DNA from: Toxotes chatareus
Taxonomy: Eukaryota > Chordata > Actinopteri > Toxotidae
Reading direction: 5' to 3'
NCBI GenBank assembly: GCA_016801885.1
Contig: CM028892.1
Coordinates: 7,448,114-7,512,113 of the forward strand
Length of the DNA: 64,000 nt
Positions 25,768-35,570 of this stretch are shown piece by piece; the stretch's first letter is position 1, and each line of letters opens with the position of its first letter. Both the position numbers and the translations under genes were made by a program. Below the pieces are notes generated by a model, which did no database searches, was not told where the DNA came from, and saw only the letters and a list, made by a program, of their open reading frames with translations.

Positions 25768-28700
25768 AGGTTGAGAGATCAGAGGAGCGTTAGTCACACA
25801 GATGAAGGTGAAACTTTGTACGGAGAGAACAAAGGTGGACAGCTGAAGAGCAAGATAGAAATTAAAGTAGCAGTGTTGAGACCGGTACTGAGATGATTCA
25901 TCTTTAGTTTACTGCTGTGCTTTAAGATGTGTCTGCCTATTTTTACACTCGTCTGTACTGTATTTACGTCATATTGCCAAGTCATCATTGAATTGGGTGC
26001 TCTGTATTTGATGAAGGCACCATTGTCTTTGCTCGACACCCAGTTTTCTGCTTCTGAGCTCCTCCATAAATTGGAAACAGTGTTTGTGTGTGTGTGTGTT
26101 CGTTTCAGTCTGAGAGACAATCAGATGACTCCTGCAGAAGAAAGTAGCACCGACTCAAAGGCAAAGCACATCTGAGAAAAAAGAAAACACAGCAGGGAGG
26201 GAGTGTTGTGCTGGGGGAAATGGGGAAAGGATGGAGTGTGTGTGATTGTGTTTGATTGAGAGACGAGAAGGCCCAGAGCAAAGGCAACACTCAGTACACA
26301 ACGTAAGAAAGCAGACTACACAATGCACTGTAAATTCTCAAATACTGCTTTTCATTTACTTCACCCAAAGATAGGACCGAGTCTTTTTATAGACAGGGGA
26401 CTGAGACTGGTGGGCTTGAAACTTTTAACCATAACCAAAACGCACATTTTCAGATCAGTGTTCACTCACTCAAACTTTATGGAGATCTTCATACCAGACT
26501 GAAAAACAACAGCCTTTCTGGTTAAAAGTTTCAAACCTGTTGCACCTCTGCTTCACTTCTAAATTACTTCTGGAGGTCAGAAAAGCTGGCATTGCACGTT
26601 AATGCACGTTAGGCTGAAATATGAATAATAATAACAATGTTACAGAAGGAAGTGAGGGACTAAGTGTATTCACAGTATAAAAGATGAATGAGACAGCTGG
26701 AGGACATAACGGTAAATATTACACTTATCAGCAAGGCTGTGAGTCAGAAGTAATGTTCTGTGTATGCTCATGTTTTATTGTGCATGTTGGCACTTGACAA
26801 CCCAAAGTATTTTGTTTCAACACTAAGGGACAGCTGATTAAAGCAAATGGATTACTGCATAAATTCAACAAACCTGACACACACACACACATGGCAGCTC
26901 CCATCTTTTATCCTCAAGGTACTGTCTCCTCAGACCCAGAGCCAAGGACTTTAAAAGCTATTTCCAGCTGCCTTCTCTGTCAATTTCCTGTGACGGGGGT
27001 AATTTTATCTCTGAAAAAGGATGGGTGTTCCCACAATAACCTCCATGGCTCTTATCAGACGCACCACCACTGAAAAAAGGAAACTATTCCAATCATCTGA
27101 TATTCTTATTTTTTTTTTTTTTCCCGTGGTGAGTAGGGATATCTCAAATTCCAGCAGACCAGAGCAAAAAGTGATATGCATGAAATGGTCTGGAAAATAC
27201 GACCGAAACAGTTTCAACTTGTCAGAATCCAAAATGAAAGAAAAACATCATATCTGAGTGAAAAAGGGAAAAGGGATGTCTGCAACATCTTAAGTAGTTC
27301 AAGTTTAACCATTGGGTTACCTGACAAACTCAGGCTTCCGTGCCTTGACTTATGTCCTCTTTCAAATTCCTCCAAACTTTTCTGTCTTTATGAATTAAAA
27401 ATCAAATGTGTTGTTCTGCATAAATATTAAATGGCAGCTGGGTTGTTTCCCATGGTAATTAGTTAAGATTGAGACCTCATTTTATCTCCTTCTCTGTTTC
27501 TATTGCTATTTAAAAACTCTGTCACAAAATCTTGCCAATTAAAAGCTTCAGCTCATTTCAGAATAGCTGAAAAGAAAAGTAACATTCTGTACAGTTAATC
27601 AAGCCAAGGAATTATTTCAATTAAAGTTGACATATTTTCCTTTGTCTAAAGGCTATAAAAGTTTACATTAATTGTTAAGTTTACTTGTATTACATTACCA
27701 TAATTGAAGATGAGGATTTGTTTTGCATATGCAGTGCGTGGGTTTACTGCACGCTTTAACTTAATGTGTGCCACGCAATGCTGCCACGCACAGATAAAGA
27801 AAAAAAAAAGGAACATTTGTTTACTGAAATGAATTAAAGTTAAGGGAACTGACATGTACAGAACTCTGCATTCTACTGGGAAACAGAAATTAGCCTCAGG
27901 CAGAGATACATTTAAAGCTTCACTGTACTTTAAGATGCAGCAAAACAAGTCAGTGGTTTGAAAAGAAGTGGTGATAATAAATGTGATTAGGTATAAACTG
28001 CCTTTAATTTAATTGTTGATATGCAGTGTATCCTTTTTAATTAGCCGTTCATCCTAAAATTGAACTTGTGTTAGTAAAATCAGCAGCTCTGTGGTTACAA
28101 CATGACAGACAAGTACTGGAGCTTCCACACAGAGAGTGATCACTCGCCACGTCTGACAGGTTTTTCTTTTTCTTTTTTTTAATATTCAAAAAGTCACATC
28201 TTGCATTTGTACCCTTCCCCTTTAATGCTGATCCTGTGAAGGTCATCAGGGCTAATGGGGTCTTAACCCAGGGTTTACTCGTCATGTGCCAGCTGGCTGG
28301 CGAGAGGGTTTTGAGGACTAAACAGGTGGTCAAATCCCCTCCAACTTCTGACAGAAAAGGCGCATCTGTTTTGCGTGTGTGAGACAGGTGATCCTGTCTA
28401 TTTTCAGATTAGTGTAAGGGTGCAGGGCAGATGGAGGGGGGGGTCTCTTGTGTATCTGTGTGCAGACATGCAATTCTTGGTGTGTGGCTGTGCTTGTGTG
28501 TGTGTGTGTGTGTGTGGGCACAGAGATAATGCTCAAAAGTTAATGAGGCAGTCATACATGCTTTGTTTACCCATCTGCTCTGAATGTCCTCACAAAATAT
28601 TGTGACTTACGTACAACAGCAGCACATGATTTATTTATTTTGAGGATTACATATAAAGCAGAGTAGTGCACCAAAAATTTCACTTTGATAAATCCAACAT

Positions 28701-31700
28701 AATATATTGTCATATGTTAAAAAAAAAAGATTCCTATTAGTCTCTGAGTGCAATGGTAATCTCTAATTTCAGATTTCTAATTATTATTTTCAACATTGCA
28801 GAATAAGAAACGTATTTTTAAATTTTTTCCCCCTGTTGTTTATATGCACAGTCTCCCAACTTCTTTCAAAGTCTTGTTCTATGTTTAGAAGCTGAAGGAT
28901 TAAGGCAGAAAACACCAGAGATGAATGTGTGCATGAAGTCCTCAGGCAGTTCATTTAAATTCAAACCTATAGAGTTAAACAAAGTGTAAACGACAGGATA
29001 CTTGCACCTGTATTTCACACGTGAAGCCTCTTCTGCAACCTCTCTGTGTTTCTTCTTCTGTGAGTACATATACAGTATACTGTGTTTGTAGTACACAAAC
29101 CATGATTGTATGATGTATGACACATCATGCTTGTTGTAATGCATTTAAGGGGAATTATGGTCGTAGCTTTTCTTTGAATAGACAGGTCATATTTGGCAAC
29201 CTGTGCACATGTCAGAGCAAGGAGAGATCTGCTGTTGCTTTGATTTTTGTGTGTGTTATATCACATAATTAGCCTGTATGATAACTGCTGGGTGTGCTGA
29301 CCTGTGCTATGTTACGCTGTCTCTCCGGATGAATGGAGGGAGAGGGGGGAAAAAGAGGAGCATGATAATTAGAAACAGAAGCATAATAATTAGATGATGC
29401 ACTGACCTGTAGCTTTCCTACTAATTATTCTTCTCTGCTTAAACTTGCTGAAACACGCAAGATGAGACGGTACAAACACACCAACAGCAACTCTGATGAC
29501 AAAGGACATCAAGCTCATTATTTAAGGCAGAATGGCTTAAAAACTAAGTGGTGCCAAGCAGCAGATTGCCCATAATAATAGACGGGATGGTGCATTATGG
29601 CTATGTGTAGATTTCAGATGACCTCAGGGAAATAATGACCAGTGTGTGGGATGGATGACTTTTATTTCTTGAGGAAGACACTGCTAGTTCTTGAAGTAGA
29701 GTGTTAGCGAGCTGCTAGTTTCATATTGAGCACTAATGTTTCAGTAACAGCTGTACCAGTACCTGTTCTTCTCTGAGTACCTCAACTTGGAATCAGTTCT
29801 TGTGATTCAGTTTCTTCCATTATATCACTGAAGCCATGCCCCCTCTCTGAGGACGTATTACACTACTTCTATAAACTACTTCACACTTGAACATGTGTTT
29901 CAAACCTCTGGTAAAAGGAAAAACCTGTTTCTCATAGGAGTCACACCATGGCAGTTCATTTAGCAAGGCGGAGTCTCTCACCACGTGAGTGTGCAGTAGG
30001 TCGTTGCTGGAAACGTTCCCTGAGTAAATGACGCTTCGGAAAAGTTCTTTTTTTTTTCTCGCTCGTGTGAAGTGTAACGACTGTGTGAGACAATCAGCAT
30101 GGCTGAAAAATGTTTGTGCAGGGTCTGATTAATCCACAGAAAACCTAAGATTTTGTTTTCACCCAGTCAAGTCACACCTCAATAACAGTGAATCTGCTTT
30201 TTGCTTAAAAATGATTGCAACAATTTATTGATAATCAAAATAGTTGCAGGCCAATTTTCTGTCTGCAAATCATTTGCAACTTTGGAAACTTCCACCAAAA
30301 ACAGAGGTCAGATTATCAGGCTGTTAGCATCCATTGAACGTCCCAGGTAACATTGTACCCCCTGTAAGCTTTTGTGTAACACCCACATATGCCACACACA
30401 CACACAGACATACACATACTGCCTCTATGGCCATTACCAGCATGCTCTCATAGCCATGCTCAATTAAGCACACCTACACCCAGCAGGCAATTGTCGCTCA
30501 TTAACCTGCAGCCTCATTGAAGACACCATGCCTCGTCACTAATGACTTTCCCCATATTCACTGTGTGTGCTTGCCTCAGAATACCCTCCTGGCACAGTGG
30601 CATGGTGTAGTGATTATGCTAATTGCTTAATTATTCAGGAGAGATAATAAGTCAGCGTGAGATGATAAAATCTCACTTGATAATTGACTTAGATACCTGG
30701 GTAAGGATAATAGGAAATTTCATGTTGTGGAGCAGAATAAAATGAAAGGACCAGAGTGTAGGATTTAGGTGGCTCTACTGGAAGAAGTAGAATATAATAT
30801 TAATAATTATGTTTTCATTAGTGTATAATCACCTAAATTATGAATCATTGTGTTTTCGTTAACTTAGAATGAGCCCTTTATTTCAACATAAGGAGCAGGT
30901 CCTCTTCCTCAGAGCCTGACATGTTGTACTGCCATTTTTCTACAGTAGCCCAGAATGGACAAAGTAAACACTGGCTCTAGGGAGGGCCTTTCATGTTTTT
31001 ACGTTACCTGAAGGCCACTGCAGGGGAGGGCTGTTCAGTTTGTTGCAGTCTGAAACTTCACCCCTGAATCCACTAAATTCAACATACCGGTCCTTTAAAG
31101 ATTAAAATTCAGTATTTACTGAATGTCCAATGTAAAATCAGCCTGTCAAGGCCAGATCCAAAACAAACAGTAGATCAGCTTCTGTGCTTACCCGGAGTTT
31201 TTCATAGCGGTCGCTCAGTGCTGCCACCTGGTGGTCCCTGTGCCTTCCGACCAGTTTGCACAGCGAGCAGATCAGCTGATCATCAGTGACACAGTACATG
31301 TTCACTTTCTCCTCCTCATGCTCCAGACACTGGAGCCCTCTGAGGTGGGAGTCTGGCATGGGCTCAATGAGCCGGTGGCCCGTGAACGGCTTCTTGTTGG
31401 GGTGTGTCGCTCTAAGGCATTCCTCGCAGTATGACACCTCACATGTCACGCACGTCTTGACAGCATCCTGTGGGGGGTCCTGCTCGCAGAACTGGCACTG
31501 GACCGGTTCAGGTGGCGTGCCTGGGCTGGACATGGCGGCACTGACAGGTACCAGAGCCAATCGGTTGCTCCCTTCTTCGCTGGGAGAGTTGGGCCCACTG
31601 TGGGGCGCAGGCAGCGGCAGTGGTAGAGGGAGCCCAGCTGAAGATGAGGCTCGCTGAACTCTGTCAATAATGTTCTGCAAGGTCACGTTTCTCTTAAGTC

Positions 31701-31917
31701 CTTCTAGTCCACGCTCCGGACTCAAAGAAATGACATATCTACAGGTCGGGCACTGGAAGGCGCCGATGCTCTGAACAGATTCGTTGGTGGTGCAGTGGGA
31801 GACGAGGATGCGGTGGGCGCAGCCGAAGCAGAGGCTGTGGGCGCAGGGGAGCAGAAGTGGGTCTTCAAAGAGCTCCAGGCAGATTGGGCAGGTCAGCTCT
31901 GACTCCAGAGTGTCCAT
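11057..31917 (-). CDS. mid1: mid1 (midline-1/TRIM18) E3 ubiquitin ligase, complete gene span, nine coding exons
   Basis: The spliced coding exons are 31917-31192, 22644-22549, 18540-18433, 16804-16656, 15971-15844, 14691-14548, 12137-11976, 11705-11498 and 11405-11057. They join in frame to give 689 residues; human MID1 has 667. Visible domains are a C3HC4 RING (C10, C13, C25, H27, C30, C33, C56, C59), B-box 1 (C141 to H181), B-box 2 (C197 to H229), a coiled coil (about 237-345), a COS box (about 340-402), fibronectin III (about 403-505) and B30.2/SPRY (about 505-681). In the family, MID1 is a microtubule-associated E3 ligase that binds alpha4 (IGBP1) through its B-boxes and targets the PP2A catalytic subunit; loss in humans causes X-linked Opitz G/BBB syndrome. 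RING and SPRY residues match mid1 better than mid2. The extra length lies mainly in the RING to B-box 1 linker. No frameshift or premature stop is seen. Identity and structure rest on recalled family knowledge, not a search. Confidence 0.96.
11406..11497 (-). other. mid1: mid1 intron 8 (92 bp)
   Basis: A short intron bounded by GTGAGAG and GCTCAG. No internal feature is seen. Confidence 0.93.
11498..11705 (-). CDS. mid1: mid1 coding exon 8: start of B30.2/SPRY (PRY part)
   Basis: This 208-nt exon encodes QPFKLDPKSAHKKLKVSHDN through DSGRHYWEALIGGSTW. The acceptor is CGTCTCTCAG|GCCAGC. The donor is CACATG|GTGAGA, which splits the Trp codon of STW (phase 2). In humans many Opitz syndrome mutations fall in this C-terminal domain. 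The residue pattern LTVERDE, RFTSQ.SYGV and IDSGRHYWE favours mid1 over mid2. Confidence 0.96.
11976..12137 (-). CDS. mid1: mid1 coding exon 7: fibronectin III, second half
   Basis: This 162-nt exon encodes [19 protein letters not shown], then VHGLQSGTKYIF and AINQAGSRSSEPGTLKTN. The acceptor is TTCTCCCAG|GTCTCT and the donor is AACA|GTAAGCC, both phase 1. [20 protein letters not shown] is close to invariant in vertebrate MID1 and MID2. The exon is separated from exon 8 by only 270 bp. Confidence 0.96.
12138..14547 (-). other. mid1: mid1 intron 6 (2,410 bp)
   Basis: Bounded by GTAAGT and TCCCAG. Contains the purine-rich tract at 13430-13770. No other exon or RNA gene is recognised. Confidence 0.9.
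13430..13770. repeat. purine-rich strand-asymmetric tract in intron 6
   Basis: The plus strand is heavily A+G over about 340 bp (GGAGGAGAG, GAAGGAAGG, AGGAAAGGAAGG), so the mid1 transcript is pyrimidine-rich here. It is simple-sequence DNA with no coding content. Confidence 0.65.
14548..14691 (-). CDS. mid1: mid1 coding exon 6: fibronectin III, first half
   Basis: This 144-nt exon encodes APSAPCIREELCTASYDTIT through YAIFTGQSNIA, the first part of the fibronectin type III domain. The acceptor is CACACACAG|CTCCAAG and the donor is GCCA|GTAAGT. Both boundaries are phase 1 and join exons 5 and 7 in frame. VHWTSDDEF is conserved with other midline proteins. Confidence 0.95.
14692..15843 (-). other. 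mid1: mid1 intron 5 (1,152 bp)
   Basis: Bounded by GTAAAC and CACAG. AT-rich, with no further feature recognised. Confidence 0.9.
15844..15971 (-). CDS. mid1: mid1 coding exon 5: COS box
   Basis: This 128-nt exon encodes VSMATTSTQVLIPEIHLTD through KKLLENLDYLT. The COS box (C-terminal subgroup one signature) targets midline-family proteins to microtubules. The acceptor is GATCTAG|GGTTTCC and the donor is ACTG|GTAAAC. It starts with the last base of the split Arg codon and ends one base into the next codon. The FDTFALDF core is intact. Confidence 0.95.
15972..16655 (-). other. mid1: mid1 intron 4 (684 bp)
   Basis: Bounded by GTCAGA and ATCTAG. No further feature recognised. Confidence 0.9.
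16656..16804 (-). CDS. mid1: mid1 coding exon 4: end of coiled coil and start of COS box
   Basis: This 149-nt exon encodes AQRLRKLAQQISNCKQCIER through ARFLQTAKSINER, the family signature for the end of the coiled coil and the start of the COS (microtubule-binding) region. The acceptor is TTCTTTTCAG|GCACAA. The donor is GAGAG|GTCAGA, which splits an Arg codon (phase 2), as in mammalian MID1. One small change is AQR where human has VMR at the exon start. Confidence 0.95.
16805..18432 (-). other. mid1: mid1 intron 3 (1,628 bp)
   Basis: Bounded by GTGAGG and TTTCAG. No repeat or exon is recognised inside. Confidence 0.9.
18433..18540 (-). CDS. mid1: mid1 coding exon 3: coiled coil
   Basis: This 108-nt exon encodes 36 residues, starting VNASRQEGKLIEECDVLI and ending IIGSKIKEGK. 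It is too short and too embedded to stand out as an open reading frame and was found by reading the minus strand for the expected MID1 segment. The acceptor is GGCTCTCAG|GTGAAC and the donor is AAG|GTGAGGTG, both phase 0. Predicted function is continuation of the dimerising coiled coil. Confidence 0.95.
18541..22548 (-). other. mid1: mid1 intron 2 (4,008 bp)
   Basis: Bounded by GTGAGT and CTCTCAG. Contains the MITE-like element at 18817-19090 and CA-rich stretches at 20655-20850. No other exon is recognised. Confidence 0.9.
18817..19090. mobile_element. MITE-like element with terminal inverted repeats
   Basis: The left end at 18817-18840 contains GAGTCCGAAATCAGTCCCT. The reverse complement of the right end (about 19065-19086) reads TGTGTCTGAAATCACTCCCC. 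Just inside, both sides carry TATAGTGAACT-like sequence. The core is noncoding. This terminal pattern is familiar from fish cut-and-paste DNA transposon derivatives; superfamily not assigned. The element sits in mid1 intron 2. Confidence 0.55.
22549..22644 (-). CDS. mid1: mid1 coding exon 2: coiled coil
   Basis: This 96-nt exon encodes 32 residues from QALDSNLSNLIK to LIQTCQHVE, matching the first part of the MID1 coiled coil, which drives dimerisation. The acceptor is TTGCTGCAG|CAAGCC, preceded by a T-rich tract. The donor is GAG|GTGAGTCC. Both boundaries are phase 0, and the 96-nt length equals the second coding exon of human MID1 as I recall it. Confidence 0.95.
24514..24563. repeat. (CT)n microsatellite
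   Basis: A perfect CT dinucleotide tract of about 50 bp in mid1 intron 1. On the transcribed (minus) strand it reads GA. Confidence 0.95.
25711..25766. repeat. (GT)n microsatellite
   Basis: A perfect GT dinucleotide tract of about 56 bp, 28 units, in mid1 intron 1. On the transcribed strand it reads CA, a class of sequence able to bind hnRNP L. Likely to be polymorphic. Confidence 0.95.
26414..26536. repeat. inverted repeat, 17-bp arms, about 89-bp loop
   Basis: The left arm at 26414-26430 (GCTTGAAACTTTTAACC) is the reverse complement of 26520-26536 with one mismatch. Weaker pairing may extend outward. It lies in mid1 intron 1 and could be a foldback MITE or a structured intronic RNA element. 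No known RNA family is recognised. Confidence 0.5.
30745..31096. mobile_element. MITE-like element with about 24-bp terminal inverted repeats
   Basis: The left end at 30745-30768 begins AAAGGACCAGAGTGTAGG. The reverse complement of the right end (31073-31096) begins AAAGGACCGGTATGTTG and continues into the same ATTTAG. The ends match at most positions over about 24 bp. The 352-bp body has no coding frame. It resembles short non-autonomous repeats common in percomorph fishes, but the family and target-site duplication were not established. It lies in mid1 intron 1, 95 bp from the exon 1 splice donor. Confidence 0.55.
31192..31917 (-). CDS. mid1: mid1 coding exon 1: RING, linker, B-box 1, B-box 2
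   Basis: This 726-nt exon encodes residues 1-242. The start codon sits in AGGATGG, a strong vertebrate context with A at -3 and G at +4, and the protein begins MDTLESELTCPICLELFEDP as expected for a midline RING. All eight RING zinc ligands and the B-box ligands are present. B-box 1 contains VKTCVTCEVSYC and B-box 2 contains VNMYCVTDDQLIC. The exon ends after YEKLR at CGG|GTAAGC in phase 0, at the junction used in mammalian MID1. The linker is longer than in human and carries LPLPLPLPAP. The conserved SGPNSPSE motif of the family is retained at 107-114. Confidence 0.97.
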
Positions 31918-31985
31918 CCTGCTCAGAGGAGGCCAGGCGGGACCAGGCGCAGCGTCAGCGAAATCCAGAAGAGCCGCTCAGCTGT
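31918..31985 (-). other. mid1: mid1 5' UTR part of the ATG exon, with upstream splice acceptor
   Basis: Just 5' of the ATG the minus strand holds a short untranslated stretch preceded by a pyrimidine-rich tract and CCTACAG|ACAGC, a good acceptor (AG at 31986-31987). An alternative AG lies 4 nt further in. This suggests the ATG exon is joined to one or more upstream noncoding exons, as in mammalian MID1, which uses several alternative 5' exons. Inferred from the splice motif only. Confidence 0.55.
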
Positions 31986-34900
31986 CTGTAGGCCAGAGAC
32001 AGAGATAGATGGGAGGAAAGTGAAGAAAGAGAGAAAAAAAAGAAAAAAGAAAGCACAGGGATTTGTGATTAAATGGTGTGAAACGGCTTACTTCTCTCTG
32101 CTTTCTTGGGAGGGCTTATATCTCAATGGAGCAGACCACTGAGTGGACTTAAAGAATGGCAGAGTGTTAAGTGCTGGATTTTCTGAGTCTGTTTGAAAAG
32201 TGAAAATGAGGGAAAATTGAAATCCTTGGAGACTAGACAAACAGAACACTTAAAAAAGTTCAGTATGCTTTATCATCAGATATTTAGATCTTTAAAACCA
32301 ACTGACAGCTGACTGTGAAACTTCCACTTCTGTCCACAGATGTTTGTGACATTTAAATTCTCCTCAGACAAAGCTGTTGATAGAACAGAATATTAAATAA
32401 TAGCGGGTGTGACTGTGGAGCTGCTGACAGGAGATTCAATCCCTTCTCTCATTGGCCTTGTCAAAATAACACAGGAGTAGTCAGACCAGGATGAGGACGT
32501 GATAATTGGTGCCAAGTTGTTGGAGTGAAATGATGGAATAATTACGTGTGGATGACATGAAAAACGGGAACAGAAAGAAACACCAGAAAACAACCACCTG
32601 GGACTCACACACCATGCACAGAGCCAAACTTGAAATGAGGATCTAAGATCTTCAAAGTCATAGTGTGTCTGGCATCTGTCTCTTTGTCTAGTGGTTCGGC
32701 AATTATAACATCACCAGAGGGAGACAACACATTTTATTTTCCAACTTATGCTGACTCATGATGGAGAAAACCGATGGAGATCCTCTTCCAGAACAGTCCA
32801 TTGCCCCATGCCATTAAAGTTAGTTTGCACCAAGCAGTTAAAAATAAATGAAAATAAAAGCAGTGGCAGTGGAGAACTTATTTTTGGGTTAGAGTGGAAT
32901 CTTTTTAATATGTGTTAAATTAAATTTTTAACACAGCTCTTGTGTGGCAGTGGGTGTGGTCTTGATTATTTGCTGCAGCAGTGGCAGCTGCAGCCACAGC
33001 TTTAGTCGCTCATTAATTAGTGCACATGTCCATTTATTCCCCCTGCAGAGGAGCTGACAGTTTTCCATCTGACCCGGCATGCTGTCAGTGTGTCTCTAGG
33101 TTAATGGTAGCTCTTGTGTGTATAGTTTGTGTGTGTGGGTGTGTGTTCGTGCAGCTTCAGACAGAGGACAGCTAACCTTGTTATATAAAGAGGCAGATTT
33201 CAAAACATGTGACAAACTTTGAGAAAGGCAGCTGTAATCCTTCACAGTTGGTCTCAGTCTACCTGTAACATCAGTGGTCAAGATATTATGACAAGATGGA
33301 AAAAAGTTTCCAGGTTAACAAAACCGTAAATGATTATCACCTTGATCACAGAGGACATGAAAATCAATAAAATAGTTCTTCAATTTATTATAATTCTGAA
33401 AGTAAAAGCTCTACAGACCATTAACAATAAGAAATGCTTATATCCGAGGCAGGAAAAACAACCACTCCTCTTCCCACAGTGTGGTATTTTCAGCAGATGT
33501 CACTGTTTACTGAGCTTAAGGCTTGTGTGCATCTGAGTGGACTACCGCAATCAGAATATCCCTCCTATTTATTCTCTAACCATCTTTACGCATTGGTTTC
33601 CTTTCATCCTATGAAAAAAGCAAATTCTGCAGATAAACCGTCTTCTCTTTAGCTCTCTGCAGTCCAATAACATTAATTTGCACTGCAAATGAGCTGCAAG
33701 TGCAAAAGACAGACGGCAGGAAAAATACTGTGCACAAAGAACATTTTTAGATTACAAAAAATAAAATAAATAAACTGATGTGAGTCAACTTTGATCTCTT
33801 ATTTCCAAATACGAAAGGGAAATCCTAACTTTGAAATGAAACAAATATGGGAGCGTATACTGTAGAGGGAAAAGAGGACAGATACAGAGACGGGAAGATG
33901 GAGGTGATTCAGCAATCACATGCTTCAAATGAAATGAAATGGGTATGTTTGGAGAGGCTGTAAACACAACAAATCCTTAGAGACACACGCACAGTCACAT
34001 TTACACGTGTCGATACACACACAAACACAACAGCAGCAAAGAGCCTCCCTCAGGTGTTTATGTTTCCAGAGATATTTTGTCAGTGATGACTGAAGGGACT
34101 ACAGTATATCATGTTGTGTTTGGCCTGTTGTTTACCAGGTCAGAACATCATCATTGTGTCCTTAGACTTTCATGTCTAGATTGAAATGGAAGTAGAGCAA
34201 AACTATAGCAGCTTTCTACAGCAAAACAATCAGTTTTGTTTTGAAATGAGGGACAAAAGTTTGTGTAGGAGGGTGAACACTGAAAGTTAGATATTTTCTT
34301 TTGCATGCATTAGCATCATACATAACCATGGTATCTTTATACTCCTGTTTAATCCACAAACAATTGACAGTATGCATGGTAACCGCAAGGCAAATCCCAA
34401 AACTTTTCCATTGGACTGCTATTTTCCATTAGAAAACTTGCAGCTTGAAGTCTGATGCTGTATAATACAAACGATGTGCAGAGGTTAGTTCCAAAATCAA
34501 TAATAGTTTATTAATGTCGGTGGCCAGGTCCAGCAGTAAAATACACCAGCAGCAGTTCATTAACGGAGATATAATTAAGCGATAAGCTAAAATCTCTTAA
34601 TGGACAACCTTTTTTTTTTTTTTTTTGTGCAGTCCTTCCCTGCACACAGCTGTCAGCCAAGGAGCATAAATAGCAGGCAGCATTTTACAGAAGCCGAGAA
34701 AATACAGAAAAAGTTCCTGACAAAGCTGGAAAAGTTGGACATTGATGGAGCTCTGACTGGTTTCTGTTTGACAGGAGGGAAACCTGGAGGCACTAAAGAG
34801 AATAAATCCACCACATACTGACAAAGGCAAACACACACACACACAAATCTAAATGTGTGCTTGCATGTAGACATGCATAGTCACACAAATCCAGATTGGC

Positions 34901-35394
34901 AGGTGAGACAGGGTGAAATGCCTCTCAGCATACCATAGGTGACACTGTTGAACCATGCACTGAGATGACCAAGCAGAGAGCAGAAGACAGCGTGTGTTAC
35001 CGAGGAGAAAGGAGGATAGTGGAGCATAGAAATGGGGAAAGCTAGAGGGAAAGAATAGAGGAGAAAATAGGAATGTGAGAGGGGGAGAAAAGGGGACTGA
35101 GACTGGAGGAGGAAATTGACAAAATCCAGGCGAAGTTGTTTATTTTCCCACCATCACTTTGTGCCTCATGGCTGTCAGAGCTGCCACTGTGTGTGAAAGG
35201 CTCATCTCCTGCGCTGGCACCAATGAAACGTCAGTACCGATACAATTCAGTGGGGGGCAATACAAAGCTGAATGAGTAGTGGAAGAATCCTTCACTGCCT
35301 TGTTCCTCCTCCTCTTCCCTGCAGCTTCTGCATGTGAGCAATATATGATGCTTCTTAGCAAACAGAAACGGATTTAATGTTCCACCCTCTTTTG

Positions 35395-35570
35395 TTGTCT
35401 GCCGCCCCGTGAGGTCATGATCTTGGTCTGTTTTTGGATTTTGCCTGCTTTCTCCCTTTTTTGGACTTGTTTACTCTCTCCGGCTGCTCGCCTTTAACCA
35501 TCCTCTACTCTGAACTTTGAGCAAGTAAACCTAATTTTAGTCCCACATCCTTCTGTCTCGAACAAGGAGA
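35395..35570 (+). mobile_element. possible retroelement 3' tail
   Basis: The stretch has a T-rich segment (GGATTTTGCCTGCTTTCTCC, then TTTTTTGGACTTGTTTACTC) followed by AAGTAAACCTAATTTTAGTC and CCACATCCTTCTGTC. This layout resembles the 3' tails of fish retroelements, which end in AATAAACC-type signals followed by a short repeat. No coding domain is present nearby. This is recognition by resemblance only. Confidence 0.35.

Larger units (their letters stand above)
22645..31191 (-). other. mid1: mid1 intron 1 (8,547 bp)
   Basis: Bounded by GTAAGC and GCTGCAG. It is the largest intron between coding exons. It contains the (CT)n and (GT)n microsatellites, the inverted repeat at 26414-26536, TAAT-rich clusters near 29365-29430 and 30600-30680, and the MITE-like element at 30745-31096. 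Confidence 0.9.

Noticed and set aside
25471..25896. 141-codon open frame on plus
   Set aside because: It reads straight through the (GT)n microsatellite as Cys-Val repeats and lies in a mid1 intron.
31286..31657. 123-codon open frame antisense to mid1 exon 1
   Set aside because: Shadow of the GC-richer RING/B-box exon on the other strand.
11057..31917. Assignment of the gene to mid2 (TRIM1)
   Set aside because: Residues in the RING, B-box 2, coiled coil and SPRY favour mid1; only scattered positions such as CRYVISL and QDPP look mid2-like.
34600..34821. Open frame reading FTEAEKIQKKFLTKLEKLDI
   Set aside because: No family recognised, starts at a poly-T tract and lacks flanking splice support as an exon.
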